This document shows positions 44,216 to 56,152 of a stretch of DNA of 64,000 nt, piece by piece. The DNA comes from Yponomeuta sedellus. Lineage: Eukaryota > Arthropoda > Insecta > Lepidoptera > Yponomeutidae. Position 1 is the first letter of the stretch. Each line of letters opens with the position of its first letter. Under the pieces are notes generated by a model, which worked only from the letters and a program-made list of their open reading frames with translations, was not told the DNA's origin and did no database searches. The stretch is from assembly GCA_934045075.1 (NCBI GenBank), contig OW203726.1, positions 7,090,860-7,154,859 on the forward strand, read 5' to 3'. The position numbers and the translations under genes are program-made.

Positions 44216-44392
44216 TTTATTTTTAATGCACTAACCCGTGCTAAGGACAATTTTAAAAACCTATTTAGAGGTAAAAAATTCCACCCATGCCGTACTCGAA
44301 CCCGCGGCCTCTGGCACGGATAGCCAGAGGTCGCGGGTTCGAGTCCCGGCATGGGTGGAATTTTTAGCCTCTAAATAGGTTTTTAAAATAAA
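44216..44392. repeat. tRNA-like SINE hairpin, symmetric about the anticodon loop
   Basis: Left arm about 44251-44313 and right arm about 44324-44388 are complementary over roughly 64 bp. The spacer cacggatag is the anticodon loop of the tRNA-like part. A tail phrase (aatgcactaacccgtgctaa) precedes the left arm. Confidence 0.85.
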
Positions 44393-46189
44393 TAGTAGTT
44401 CATAGCATGAAAAATAAATAAAAAAATACGTCAGTAACTATTTTTGAGCTTGCTTATTTTGAGTTATCAATTTTGTACCTACACTATGTAAGTGGGATCA
44501 TTTAGCCCAGATTGAAGAGTTAATTCATAAGATAATTCATAAAAATCTTCAGAGCTCCCTAAACATACATTGACAAGTCTAACAACATCACACGACTAAC
44601 ACGTTCTAAGCCAGCGGCCACATAAAAAGGGCGTGGGATGGGAGAGCGGAAAATACATGTTATTAAACCAATTGACATTCATACAAAATGGACACACTCA
44701 GAAGGGATTTCCTTTCTGTGTGGGTTTCGTCGCAGCCACACAGAACGGTCTGTGTGGCCCCTGGCTTCACTATTCCTTCAAACCTGGAAACCTGGTAGCG
44801 ACATCTATAGTAAACTAGGAGTAACATTAGCTAATAATGTAGAAACAAAGTAAATAGCCATTTAGTATCGATATTATTATGTTAAACAGGTTAATAATGA
44901 ATGGTGTTAAACAGGTAGATAATGAATTGCCAAAGCGCAGTATTTATAATTCTCTCGGTGGACTTTGCGCACAAATATTGCAACAAATGTAGTACCGCTA
45001 CTCGGCAACAGATGGCGAGACTTATCTTAAACAACTCCAGAGGAAAAAACAACTCTACAAGTTGGGTGTCGTGCTCAAGTCATTTATCAAATCATTTTCC
45101 TTTTCTAATGTGCAAAACAAAGTTTATTTAGCAGTCACTTAGCACGCAGATGTATTGGATGCGCTTAGATCATTGTCGAAATGGATTGGTTTTTGTGTTT
45201 TGTTGTTGTTTGAACGGTGGTAGGTAGGGCATCGATAGAACGTCTGCCAAACCTATGAGAGGTTCCGAGTTCATTCCGGCATATACCAAGGACTTAGTTT
45301 TCAAATTTATGTACCTCATTTATTAATTTGCAGTAGTAATACTTCTCGCTAACGGTAAATATATATTGAGTGTCTGAGGTGCTTGAAATGGCCAATCAGC
45401 GGTCAGCGCGTGAGGCTCTCTCTCTGATGAGTACAATCGACATGCCCTTCTTTACATTTTAGTTGCAAAATCGCCTGTAGCGTAAAGTTTGTAAAGGTAA
45501 AATGTTGAGACTTGATGTCATAAATTCGTAAAAAAACGAAATAAAAAAAATTTAATTGTTAAGTTTTGTATATCGGAAAGAGTTTCCTTGCCATTAATCG
45601 TCTCGTATTTTACGTCTTCCACCCCCACTATCCCGAACACTAACATGTATTAATGTTCGTTTAGCATGGTCACCCATCCTGTACCTGACCGCGCCTGTTG
45701 CTGCCTAACTCAAGCGATTGATTCCAATCACTCGGTTCGACTAGGCCACGAGCGCTTCAGGTAGTTTCTTCTGGTTAGTTTTGTATATTTAAAGAGTTTT
45801 TGTATCATGAGAAACTGACAGCTCGTAGAATCTTATTTGATGACGTTTGTCCGTGTATGTCGTATTTCCGGTTTTGGGGACTCTGGTTCTTCGTTTGATT
45901 TAAAACTAATTTAAGTGGCCCAAATCCAGGGCCACTTTAATTAATCTCAAAATTACCTATTTTTTCATAAAATAAAACTTCATTAAAAAAAAGATTTTGT
46001 TCGTGTATGAGAAACCGGAGGAGGAGGTTAAGAACACGTGTACGCTACAACAAGAGAAATCCACAAAGGTCACACTGGCACGAATTTACAACTACATATT
46101 AGACCGAGACCGTGACCGTGACCGGTTTTCCTAGTTGGACCTCAGTTTTGATTATTTGCGATTAAAATATAAAAGCGCCCTGACCGCTA
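44393..46189. other. No gene; SINE fragments
   Basis: 45230-45440 is a fragment related to the 11936-12240 SINE. 45667-45757 is a 5S-type SINE head only (minus strand: complement of the C-box stretch, then gattgattccaatcactcgg and ccacgagcgcttc). Short ORFs at 44633-44850 lack signatures. Confidence 0.55.
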
Positions 46190-46562
46190 TCAAGGCGCTT
46201 TAGGGCGCTATCCAGCGCCACAGAGCGCCACCAATGGATTAAAAATCATAACTTGTTGTCTAATACGTTTTTTTTTTAAAAAGTAAACATCAACAATCTT
46301 AATATCTGTGATAATAACTATTTTTAGAACATACAGCCTAGAACGTAGTGTCAATATCCTAGGACTTCAATCGATTTCTGTTAAAAACGGACGTTTTTGG
46401 AGGAAACCGATTAAAGACCTAGGTTGTTGATCCTAGGTCCTAGAGTGTCTAAAAATAGTTGTTGTGACATGTTTACTTTTCGAAAAAATCGTATTGTATT
46501 ACAAGTTATGATTTTTATTGCATTAGTGACTCTAGTTAGCAGCCCAAAGCGCCTTAAGCGTG
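46190..46562. mobile_element. Foldback (snap-back) element, both arms present
   Basis: About 370 bp with arms of roughly 170-180 bp. The left arm runs from caaggcgctttagggcgcta to atcctaggacttcaatcgat; the right arm is its diverged complement and ends aaagcgccttaagcg. The centre is an inverted pair around aaaacggacgtttt. The family is also seen at 340-602, 9515-9660, 3300-3790, 51330-51390 and 53443-53690. No ORF. Confidence 0.75.
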
Positions 46563-48192
46563 CCGCCATTTCTTTACGACTGTCAGCATAACTAATATAC
46601 TGAGCCAACAAACTAACAATTAACAGAGAATTCAGTAAAATTGTTAAAGGAAAAGTGCAAAAGAAATATCTTACAGAGATAAGCTCGCCTTTGTACATCT
46701 TATTTCTTATGTAATGTCCTATTTAATGTTTCGTGTGCAATAAAGTTTAAGTAAAGTAAAGTGCAACAATGAACCTACTAAAAAATTATGCATAACCAAC
46801 TTTCTTTGTATTTCTTAGATAATTGTTAACAACGCCTATCTCTAGCTGATACAGCTATCAGCGACGTTAGAACTTTAATACCTACCTACTTATTAATAGT
46901 GGTATATCTGCGATTATATTCCTATCATTTATATTACAGAATTAAATTTGACTAATATTATAGTGGTTAAATTCACGTGGGCATGAAGATTAAACATGAA
47001 GGTATGAAACATTCGTGTGATGACGTCATTATAAAAAAAAATGTGGGAGGCGCCATCATGTTTTTTGTTTTGGGTGGGAAAGGCGTGGTTGTAATTTTTC
47101 AGAGTAAATTAATTACTCGAGTACTTAAGCTAAGAGTACAGACGGCGGCCTTATCACTAAAAGTGATGTCTTCCAGACAACCTTTGGATGGACTGGAGCA
47201 ATATATTGGAGAAGGAAGTAGATGTACAAATAAATCAAAATATTTGAGATACATTTTCTTTTCTTAATTAAGCATAAAACATGAATTTTCAAGCAGTTTT
47301 TAAGAAAATTATTATACTAACTGTAAATAGATACATACAAATAATGTATATAAATAGAAAATGGTAGGCTGCAATAATGTTTATTTTAGTTCACAATGTT
47401 TGCGAGATTAAGTCGCTAAAGAATGTGCAATGCAGTTGAATGCAGCTGATAAGGAGGTGGGCAATGCTCTACATAGGTAAAAAGTATAGGGTACCTACAG
47501 AGTCACTTAAATTTCATGTGCTGTTTTTATAGATATATGCTTTTTTAAGAAACTATTGTAGGCCATTTCTCTAACGAGGACAATGATGTACGGATGTTTC
47601 AATATTCTAAGTAGAATTCCATACATTCCATACAAGTATTTTAAACCCTAACAAACAAACAAACAAACATACATTCATAATCGCACGCCTGTATCCCAGA
47701 GACCAGGGACTGCCACTTGCCACGATCCTGACAGATCACCTTCGCTTCATCAACGTTCATAAGTCCTTGCATGCACGCACGCCGGCGCCGGTTCCGGGTA
47801 CTTTTTATCTTTCCTTTTGCAAATACATCCCCTATTTGGTCGATGTATGTCTGCCTGGGTTGTCCCTTACCACTTAAACCCTAACACTTCTTTAAAAAAA
47901 ATATCTGATAGATATGGGCATTGTCTTCAACCTGTATATCGGTGTCATCTAGACAGTACTCACAAGACGCAGAAACTTCTCCTTTTTAGCTTCAGAATTC
48001 GAAATTTTGTAGCACCTATAGTTACCGCTCGCCTGAAAAATTATGTTGCGAACCGGTGTTCACAAACCAGCGCTTGAAATTGTCAATATCCTATACTCTC
48101 TTTCTCTCTGAGAGAAGCTCTGTGCCCTACAGTGGAACTTTGTTTATATACATAGGCTGCGTTTAAAAAAGTTAGCTCGGTAATTAATTATA
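46563..48192. other. No gene; LINE/SINE remnants
   Basis: 47125-47235 matches the repeat at 50054 and 30588 (gtgatgtcttccagacaacc). 47660-47880 resembles a LINE 3' region (ctgccacttgccacgatcct; tcatcaacgttcataagtcc). 48043-48130 is a fragment of the 11936-type SINE. Confidence 0.5.
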
Positions 48193-48467
48193 TTATTTTT
48201 ATTTTTAATGCACTAACCCGTGCTAAGGACAATCCGATGTAAATAAACCTAACTGCAAAGTAGGTACTCGGAGCTGCAAGTGATGCAAATTACTTCAGCC
48301 AGATGTCCCTGCCTGTACGTAATACAGAGATTAGTGTAGAGGTTCGAAATTTCACTGATGCCGGTGAGTTGCCCATTAGCTCAGTTGGAAAGAGCGCTGG
48401 CGCGGATAGCCAGAGGTCGCGGGTTGAATCCCGGCATGGGTGGAATGTTTAGCCTCTAAATAGGTTT
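48193..48467 (+). repeat. tRNA-like SINE, nearly complete
   Basis: Begins with the inverted tail phrase (aatgcactaacccgtgctaa). Body: ctaactgcaaagtagg; ctgcctgtacgtaat. The tRNA-like part (about 48366-48445: gcccattagctcagttgg, agagcgctggcgcgg, atagccagaggtcgcgggtt) ends in ctctaaataggtttt. One base is missing in the T-loop. Confidence 0.8.
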
Positions 48468-50053
48468 TCGGTAATTAATGTTTGGTTTCCGATGGTGATT
48501 TTTGGTAGAAATCGGGCAATTCTTTTGCGGGACCAGCAAAATTGAGCGATATTTTGTATGGAAGGCATTGCGGTTTATGAAGTGAGAAATCGGTATTCGG
48601 TGTAATCGCTGAGTGCCCGAAAATGGATTTTCGTGATTCAAAGTATTATGCGATTGGACAGTCGCGCCCAGAATGTTAATTATTCCACCCAGGGAGGTTC
48701 ACTTACTTAATTTTGTCACGCACAGTCAGGAATGGTCACAGATCCGATACAAATTACCCGTACATTACGGTAAATATTTAATTTTTTACCTATATTCGGA
48801 AAGTGGCTGATGGGGAGTGGACCGGAATCGTAAGTGCTGCCGACCTCTTGAGCCTTACGAGAGACAGAAAATTAAATAAATATGCAGAGCTGACTCCTGA
48901 CGTTCGCTAGTCGGAGAGGCACCATAAGAAGAAGAAGAAGAAGCAGTTCAATTTAAGGCCTTGCACCCAATTTTCGTACACAAATCTCATTCCTTTATTG
49001 TCTTCTGTAATGAAAACACTGGTATAAAACAATTACACTCTACAATTGACAACATTTAAATTTTTTAGCATACGTATTTTACTGTCTTAAAGGTAACTAG
49101 ATACGAAATAAAATGACCCATATTTTTTTATTTTCGGAAATTCGATGATTTTCATACATAATTTTCTGTTTGAATTTCGTCTCATTCTAAATGGACGTAA
49201 CCGCCAAATGTCGTCACACGACATACGGCTTAATTAATAATACTAACACCCTTGCCGCCTTTTTAAAAACCAATTTAATAAAGAAAAATTATTTGGAAAA
49301 TGGTGCCAACACGGATGTCAAAGACATCCGTGGGCGCCAACCGAAAAAAAATATAAGCAGAGATTTTTTTTTCACCCATTCTAGTAGGCAAAGGGAACTA
49401 TGCCCATACAGCCAAGTCTTCAGTAGAATTTTTTATAGATATGAAATGAAAATGAAATTTAATGCGATGAAATGAAACCTTACTTAACTCATTCAATCAA
49501 ATCATTAAATCTGATAATGAAACAAATTAGTAGCTCATAAAAACTTCTATGAATTTTTTTAGTAAAAACTTCATGGTTGGTTTTTCTTTTTAATAGACAT
49601 TATTTTGACAGTTGGGAAAGAAAACGCACGAGTGCGGGAAAGGTAAAAAAAAGCACGAGTGTGTAATAGCCCACATCCCGCACGCTATACGTCCCTGTAA
49701 TACGCCACTTTTTGAGAAACTGTATTAAATTTAATCGTAAAATTAATCGGTGTAGTCAAATTACGCTTGTGGCACCATCCGCACGGTCTATCGATGTCTC
49801 AACTTTCACGAGCCGGAAGCAGTATACTATAACTAGCTGGTGCTTGCGACTTCGCAGTATTAGTATTTTAAGTAGCTTATATTAGCGTGGCGTAGAAAAT
49901 ATTTTGGCAGTACAGTTTAGGCAGGGCACGCCACAATAGGTCGCAGATGGTAGATTTGTTCCTACTCACTTGACACTTACTGTCATATTTTGGACAATTT
50001 ACACAATATTATTATAAATTGTAGCCTATTTGTTAATCTGATGTATAAACTAT
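48468..50053. other. No gene seen
   Basis: The ORF at 49191-49475 has no recognisable signature. A short inverted repeat (caacacggatgtcaaagaca, then tccgtggg) is near 49308-49335. 48900-48950 has a gaagaagaagaag run. Confidence 0.45.
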
Positions 50054-50790
50054 ATTATTAGATTAGATTAGAACTCTTTATTGTACACACTAGAAAACAA
50101 ATTACATAATAAGGCTTACATATCTAACTATTGCCGTATACAATTGGCGGTCTTATCGCTAAAAGCGATCTCTTCCAGACAACCTTGGGATGGATAGAAC
50201 TGAAAGATGAAGAGAGTAGGTAGGTAGGTGTACATGAAGTATATTGGAAGAGTATGTACTATAAACTGACTTACAACTAATATTCATACATATATTATAT
50301 ATACATATATTACATATACATATATACTTAATATAATAAATATTACTAATTTATATATTATACAAACATACATATATAATTATAATATACTAATATATAC
50401 ATTTTACATGTAAACAGACAAAAAGAAAAATTACTATGATTGTTATGTAGATAATCATATGTAACAGCATTACACGTCTTCAGCGAGGTAGTGAGACTTT
50501 ACCAGTCCTTTGAAAATAGGAAAGGACTTTGCTTTTTATTATAAAGTGTCATTAAAATCCATTTAGTAGTTTTTACGTAAAAGATTAGCAAACATCCATC
50601 CATCCATACTTACAAATTTCGCGTTTATAATATTAGTAGGATAGGATATTAGGGTGCTTCAAAAATGTATGGTTTTTTTTTCTGGGGTACTTTTATGATA
50701 ATTATTATCATAATTTAATTTTGCATAACAAGACACGAAAAAACCACAGTTACATCATTTGCCAACATTTGTGTTATGCTTCGTAATGGT
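50054..50790. repeat. LINE/SINE tails and AT-rich block
   Basis: 50054-50200 is a repeat (gaactctttattgtacacac; caattggcggtcttatcgct; ctcttccagacaacctt). 50270-50410 is (AT)-rich tatatacatatat sequence. 50570-50645 is an RTE-like tail ending tttataatattagtaggata. Confidence 0.6.
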
Positions 50791-51012
50791 AATAGTACAT
50801 TACACAACTAGGGTGGTAATACAAAGAAAGGCCGAGATCGCAGAAGTTTGCGGCCCGAGCTGCAAGCGAGGGACGTAAATATGCGATCGAGAGCTTTCTT
50901 TATTACCTCCCGTGTTGTGTACATCTTCTTATGTCTACACTTGGCCAGAAAGCGGGTTTTTCCGTACGCGCAGCGTGCGGAAAAAGCCACTTTATTGCCA
51001 GGTGTGGCATAA
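50791..51012 (-). repeat. Unclassified repeat, inverted copy of 12246-12472
   Basis: Runs from taatagtacattacacaact to ggcaataaa-complement and ccaggtgtggcataa, nearly identical to the first copy in opposite orientation. Confidence 0.65.
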
Positions 51013-51138
51013 AAAACTTTTTTTTTTTAGAATTCTTGGAGTGTATTTAGGAGTCGTTACCAGCAACAAAAGTAGAGAATTGTACAAAATAATTAGGTCG
51101 CTGTAGAAACTGTACGTATTTATTTTGCTCATACGTGA

Positions 51139-51246
51139 ACCCGCCCACCAAATCGGACTTGGCCCCCGTGGTGGAGTATGGCCTAACCTTCCTGCGATGC
51201 AGGAAGAGACCCGTGCCCCAGCAGTGGGAATGTACAAGGGTTGATA
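51139..51246 (+). repeat. 5S-type SINE tail fragment
   Basis: ggacttggcccccgtggtgg, ccttcctgcgatgcaggaag and agcagtgggaatgtacaagg, then gttgata. Confidence 0.78.
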
Positions 51247-51640
51247 TAGTGAATACAAAAAAAAATTTATAACTAATTATTCTATCATAAATCTTAATAA
51301 ACACAGTGGCTCTTTTTAAACCTGAGCTGGTTCCAAGAATCTAGGACTTTAAATCAGCCAAAGACGTCCGTAGTCAGCGGAAACCAAATATTTATTTTTT
51401 TATTGATACAGTAATTTGAATTAGTCATATTTTATCATAAAATTATTTTAATATGCTAGTAGAGGATTAAAGACAGTAGCGGGCCTTACTGTCAGAAGTT
51501 ACCAAATCGTCAACAAGACCTCCGGCATGGCTTAGCGACGGTGGTGGAGTATGACCTAACCTTCCTGCGATGAAGGAAGAGAACTGTATCCCAGAAGTGG
51601 GGACATACATACAAAGGGTTGTAATATATATGGCTATACA
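51247..51640. repeat. Foldback-arm fragment and 5S-type SINE inverted pair
   Basis: 51330-51390 resembles the foldback centre (aggactttaaatcagcc, gtcagcggaaac). 51460-51540 is a minus-strand middle segment (gtagcgggccttactgtcag); at about 51540 it switches to a plus-strand tail (ggtggagtatgacctaacct to gggttgta). Confidence 0.6.
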
Positions 51641-52310
51641 ATATGCTAATCGCTAAAAACCGTTTTTGTCATAAAAGCTGTAAATAATGGGTTAGCTCGT
51701 AAATAGCCGCCATCATCATTATTGAAATTTATGAAGTTCACTTTTGTAAAAACAAAAAAATATAATATTATAAAATAATCTATACGCGGGAATCTGTTAT
51801 TAGCTCTTAGCAAACTATTTTTTCTACTAACATTTTTGTAAGTTGATGATTCTCGAAACTATATAAATAAATAAATAAATAATGCGGCCAGTAGGTATGC
51901 GCTAGTTAGGTCTTCGTAGGACCTTAAATTCTACCGGCCTTACTAATAAATAAGTTATGCACTCTGAATAACTATTTGACGTATATCAATTTAAACTGGT
52001 TTAATCACATTTAGCGTACAAAATAACCAGTTTGTCAGACCTCGCGTAACGCCTGTATACACAGCTCATAACCTTTATTAGTAAGGCAGTACGTGCATAG
52101 ATAAATTCCTTTAAAAATTTAATTCCTTGGTATAGCAAGCCCATAAGGTTTCGTGAGTAAAGGGCGTACGGGAGGGTCCTTGGATGTGGATGGCAAGAGA
52201 TCGTCATCTAGTGGCATCTAGGGAAAAATGCCTATACCCAGCAGTGGGCTGATAATGACAAACAAGTAACCTTTATCTATAATGTAAGCATGCTGAATTG
52301 CTGACTGTGT
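51641..52310. other. No gene seen
   Basis: AT-rich, with a small (aata)n run near 51865 and a LINE-tail-like phrase near 52220 (tacccagcagtgggctgata). Confidence 0.45.
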
Positions 52311-53095
52311 TGGTAAGCGCAAATCTCGAGAGCAGCTGAACCGATTTCGCTACTTATTTTTTTAGTTTATTCCTTGAAGTACGAAGATGGTTCTTACGGA
52401 GAGAAAAATAAAAAAAAAATTAAAGAATCGACTGTTAGGTGGTACAAAGTTCGCTGGGTCAGCTAGTCTATAGTACAAAAATGAATTGCTGAATGTGTTG
52501 GGAAGCGCAAATCTCGAGAGCAGCTGAACCGATTTCGCTAATTCTTTTTTAGTATATTCCTTGAAGTACTAGGATGGTTCTTACGGAGAAAAAAAATTTA
52601 AAGAATCGACTGTTAGGTGGTACGAAGTTCGTTGGGTCAGCTAGTTTATTAATTGACCTCATTCAAGTGGCAGGAAGACGCAGGATGCAAGCCGCTTCCA
52701 ACCGGTCTTTCTGTGAATCCATGTAGGAGGCCTACGTCCCGCAGGGCACTTCTTGTGGCTGAATGATGAATAATGAAGGTTTAAGGCTCTAAGGTTTGCT
52801 GGAAGAAATCTTTTTCAGAGATAAGCTCGCCTTTTTACATGTTATTTCTTATGTAATGTCCTGTTAAATGTTTCGTGTGCAATAAAGTATAATTAATAAT
52901 CTATAATATAAAAATTAATCGCTGAATGTGTTGGTAAGCGCAAATCTCGGAAGCAGCTGAACCGATTTCGCTAATTCTTTTTTTAGAATATTCCTTGAAG
53001 TACGAGGATGGTTCTTACGGAGAGAAAAATAAAAATAAATTCAAGAATCTACTGTTAGGCGGTACGAAGTTCGCTGGGTCAGCTAGTTAATGATA
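52311..53095 (-). repeat. Three RTE-like LINE 3' ends, same orientation
   Basis: Three copies of about 170 bp (about 52290-52470, 52485-52650, 52915-53092). Each runs from aatgtgttggtaagcgcaaa through gcagctgaaccgatttcgct and ttccttgaagtac to gctgggtcagctagt. Inverted copies occur at 56990-57165 and 58917-59092. All are tails only, as for 5'-truncated insertions. Confidence 0.75.
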
Positions 53096-53905
53096 TAAAA
53101 AATTGTTACGATGCGACGATGCCCTAACTATTGTCTACTAGTCAACCGCGGTAGGTAGAAGGAGGTGAGAAATACGAAACTTTTCAGGTTGACCATAACT
53201 TTTCCCTTCTTTCGTAGTCCCAACAAAGTGCAACTGTGCAGCGTAAGAAGCAAGCATCTTCGGTATAACATAAAGTTTTATAATGATGTAAGACGACCCA
53301 GAAACAATTTGTAATAACAAACTAACAAAGCTGAGCGGCGTTAATGTGTAAAGTTTGGATCTCTTCATCACGGTGAGAGGATTTTACCTATTTTGAACTG
53401 CCGCAACCGCAACCCACAAAGGTAGGTGAAACTAATATTAAGGAGCTTCGGGGTGCTAACTAGCGCTACCAATGGAAAAAATCATAACTTGTGTTATAAT
53501 ACCTATGTTTTTATTTAAAAGTGAACATGAGAGATCTTAACAACTGTTGACAACTATTTTTAGAACCTACAGTCCAGAACTTAGAATCACCAACCAAGGA
53601 CTTTAATCACTTTCGGCCAAAAACGGCCGTTTTTAGCGGAAATCGATTATAGCTCTAATCTATTGATCATAGGTTTTAGCTAGACTGTAGAAACTAGCTA
53701 TCTTATTGATAAAGAGTCGATCCTCCTAATAGAGAGCTAAAGTCGGTTTATAGTTGGAACTCCTGTCAAAACCTGGCTTTAACATCGTCTTAAGAGTGTT
53801 TTAGTTGAATCACCTTTTTACCCGACTGCGACGTAGGGTAATGTGGTTGACTCGTATGTATGTCTGTCTGATTTTATGATCCCTCAATCTCCTTATCCAA
53901 TGGTC
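53096..53905. repeat. Foldback left arm; otherwise no gene
   Basis: 53443-53690 carries the foldback arm and centre (tgctaactagcgctaccaat; ttttagaacctacagtccag; gccaaaaacggccgttttta). 53096-53440 shows nothing supported. Confidence 0.55.
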
Positions 53906-54334
53906 GTTATCGTTATCAACCCTTGTATGTCCCCACTGCTGGGGCATGGGTCTCTTCCTGCATCGCAGGAAGGTTAGGCCATACTCAACCACGGGGGCCA
54001 AGTCCGGGTTGGTGGAGGATTGTAAGACAGTTGCGGGCCTTACTGTCAGAAGTTATCAAGCCGCCCATAAGGCCTCTGACATGGCTTAACGACTGCCATT
54101 ATATGACATCCGGCACCAACGGCTTAACGTGCCTTGCGAAGCACAGAAGCGCTCGGAAATATGCCACGAGCGGTAGTCACGGGATGCTCACCCATCCTGT
54201 ACCTGACCGCGCCTATTGTTGCTTAACCAAGTGATTGATTCCAATCACTCGGTTTGCCTAGGCCACGAGCGCGCCTGTTGTTGCTTAACCAAGTGATTGA
54301 TTCCAATCACTCGGTTCGCCTAGGCCACGAGCGC
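53906..54334 (-). repeat. 5S rRNA-derived SINE with duplicated head
   Basis: Flanked by the 13-bp duplication TTATCCAATGGTC (53893-53905, 54335-54347). Read on the minus strand, the first about 62 nt of the head (with gttaagcaacaacaggcgcg) occur twice in tandem (54269-54332 and 54207-54268). The tail ends gggttgataacgataac, a short GATAAC repeat. Confidence 0.85.
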
Positions 54335-54347
54335 TTATCCAATGGTC

Positions 54348-54830
54348 AGTTTTTGACAAAAAGATCTCAACCGTCGTGTTTCCGTGTTTTTGTAGCAAGC
54401 CAGCACAATACTTTGCGCCTAAAGCAAGGCAAGTTGTCTACATCTCGGACAGCTTTTAGATAGATAGACAGAGAGAACTTTATAGTACATAAAAATGGAA
54501 ATAACATTGATATTTCAGCAATAAGGCGCCTCGTCTTTTGAAATAAAATAAATTATTTTGACAAACACGTTTAGCTCTAACATAACATGCAGATACATTG
54601 CTTCTGGCCCCACACTAGGAATCCTCTGTCGTGGAAACAAACATGTAGCCATCCAAGTCTAGGGGCTTTATTGTTCCAGGCCGGGGTTCGAAACCGGAAC
54701 CTCTCGGATGGTAGGCAGATGCGCTACCGCTCCGCCACAGAGGTCATAACTACGACATTAGCAGTAGCCACTATACAAGGTCGAGCCTGAATCGTGTTGG
54801 CCTGTTTGGGTACATTGTAGCCTTTTTTGG
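54348..54830 (-). repeat. tRNA-like SINE head (third type) and flank
   Basis: 54661-54746 on the minus strand reads gacctctgtggcggagcggt, agcgcatctgcctaccatcc, then ggtttcgaaccccggcctgg. Box A- and B-like segments are present but the cloverleaf stems are poor, so it is a SINE head rather than a tRNA gene. 54350-54585 is the segment copied in inverted form at 57375-57610. Confidence 0.6.
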
Positions 54831-55801
54831 ATTCCATGAGTGTTCTTTTAATTAATTTTATAACCCTTGTCTCTGTATATATTTTCTGTCGTGTACAATA
54901 AAGAATATTCTTATCTTATCTTTCCTAACCACTTATTTATTAGCCATTTGTTGAAAAAGGCACATAAACGCTGTGTTATGTGATATTACTTTAATTAGAT
55001 CATTGTTTTGTCTATTTGTAAATTTTTAAGAATGTTTTTTTAAGTAGGACAGGTTACACTTGACCCGAGGCACTCCTGATGGTAAGCGAAGACGGGGTCT
55101 ACGATGTGATGTGCTTGCCTGTCAAATGCCGGTGAACTCTACTTTTAAAGACACCCAGGTTAGATGTCTTCGAAAGGACAAACGATGGCAGCGTGTTCCA
55201 CAACTTACGGGTCGATCTCACAAAGCTATCATAAGATCAGTTCCAGTCTATCATACATAACATCAACGGCATCAATGCAGGCGTTAGTTGTCAATCTAAA
55301 ATTATGATGATATTATGCGTCGCCACGTACAATGTGTCGCAGACATCTCAGTCTCACGACCTCACCCCATAATAAATATAACAGAAAGACGAAAGGATGA
55401 CTAGCGCCGGGTTGCATAAAACCACAATTCATAGTTTATTACGTGCGGAGCCAACAAAGGCGCGGGTTTTTCTTAGTATTTTTAAATTCAATGGTATTGA
55501 CTAGTCTTTCCTGTGGGCTAGGCCGACTAATCAGTCAGGATGGTATAGGTGCTGGGCAAGCGTCGGAGTGGTCCCTTCAGCCATCTAGTGTGAGAGCCTT
55601 CTCTCTTGCCATTGGACGCTGTCCATCTTGTAATTGTAGATTAACCCAAACAGTAACAAGATTGCACTAATCGACTACGCAGTTTATAGTTGAATTATCA
55701 TCATAAACTATGATTGTAGTTTCATCGTCATAAACTATGAAACGCGGCCGCATAACACTTAGAATTCTTATTTATTAGTAAAATTATAGTGTAAGCTATT
55801 T
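54831..55801. other. No gene; LINE tail
   Basis: 54885-54925 is a LINE tail (gtcgtgtacaataaagaata ttcttatctt). ORFs at 55060-55260 and 55443-55670 show no family motif. Confidence 0.45.
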
Positions 55802-56152
55802 AATCACAAGGTAAAGTGAAGTTATCGATATCGATATCAACCCTTGCATCCCCACTGCTGGGGCACGGGTCTCTTCCTGAATCGCAGGAAGAATAGGCCA
55901 TACTCCAATACGGGGGCCAAGACCGGTTTTCAACAAACTTAACTTCAGCTGTCAGAGGCCTTATGGGCGGCTTAATAACTTCTCACAGTAAGGCCCGCCA
56001 GTGTCTTACAATCCTCCACCAACCCGGACTTGGCCCCCGTGGTGGAGTATGGCTTAACCTTCCTGAGATGCAGGAAGAGACCCGTGCCCCAGCAGTGGGG
56101 ACATGCAAGGGTTGATATTGATATCGATAACTTAACTTTACCTTGTGACTAA
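55802..56152. repeat. Large inverted repeat made of two 5S-type SINE tails
   Basis: Arms 55802-55938 and 56017-56152 are complementary. They include SINE tails (ccccactgctggggcacggg) and, outside these, matching flanks (tcacaaggtaaagtgaagtt; atcgatatcgatatc). Because the flanks are also inverted, the structure arose by inverted duplication after insertion rather than by two independent insertions. Confidence 0.75.

Noticed and set aside
54661..54746. tRNA gene on the minus strand
   Set aside because: Box A- and B-like segments are present but acceptor and anticodon stems pair poorly; it is a SINE head.
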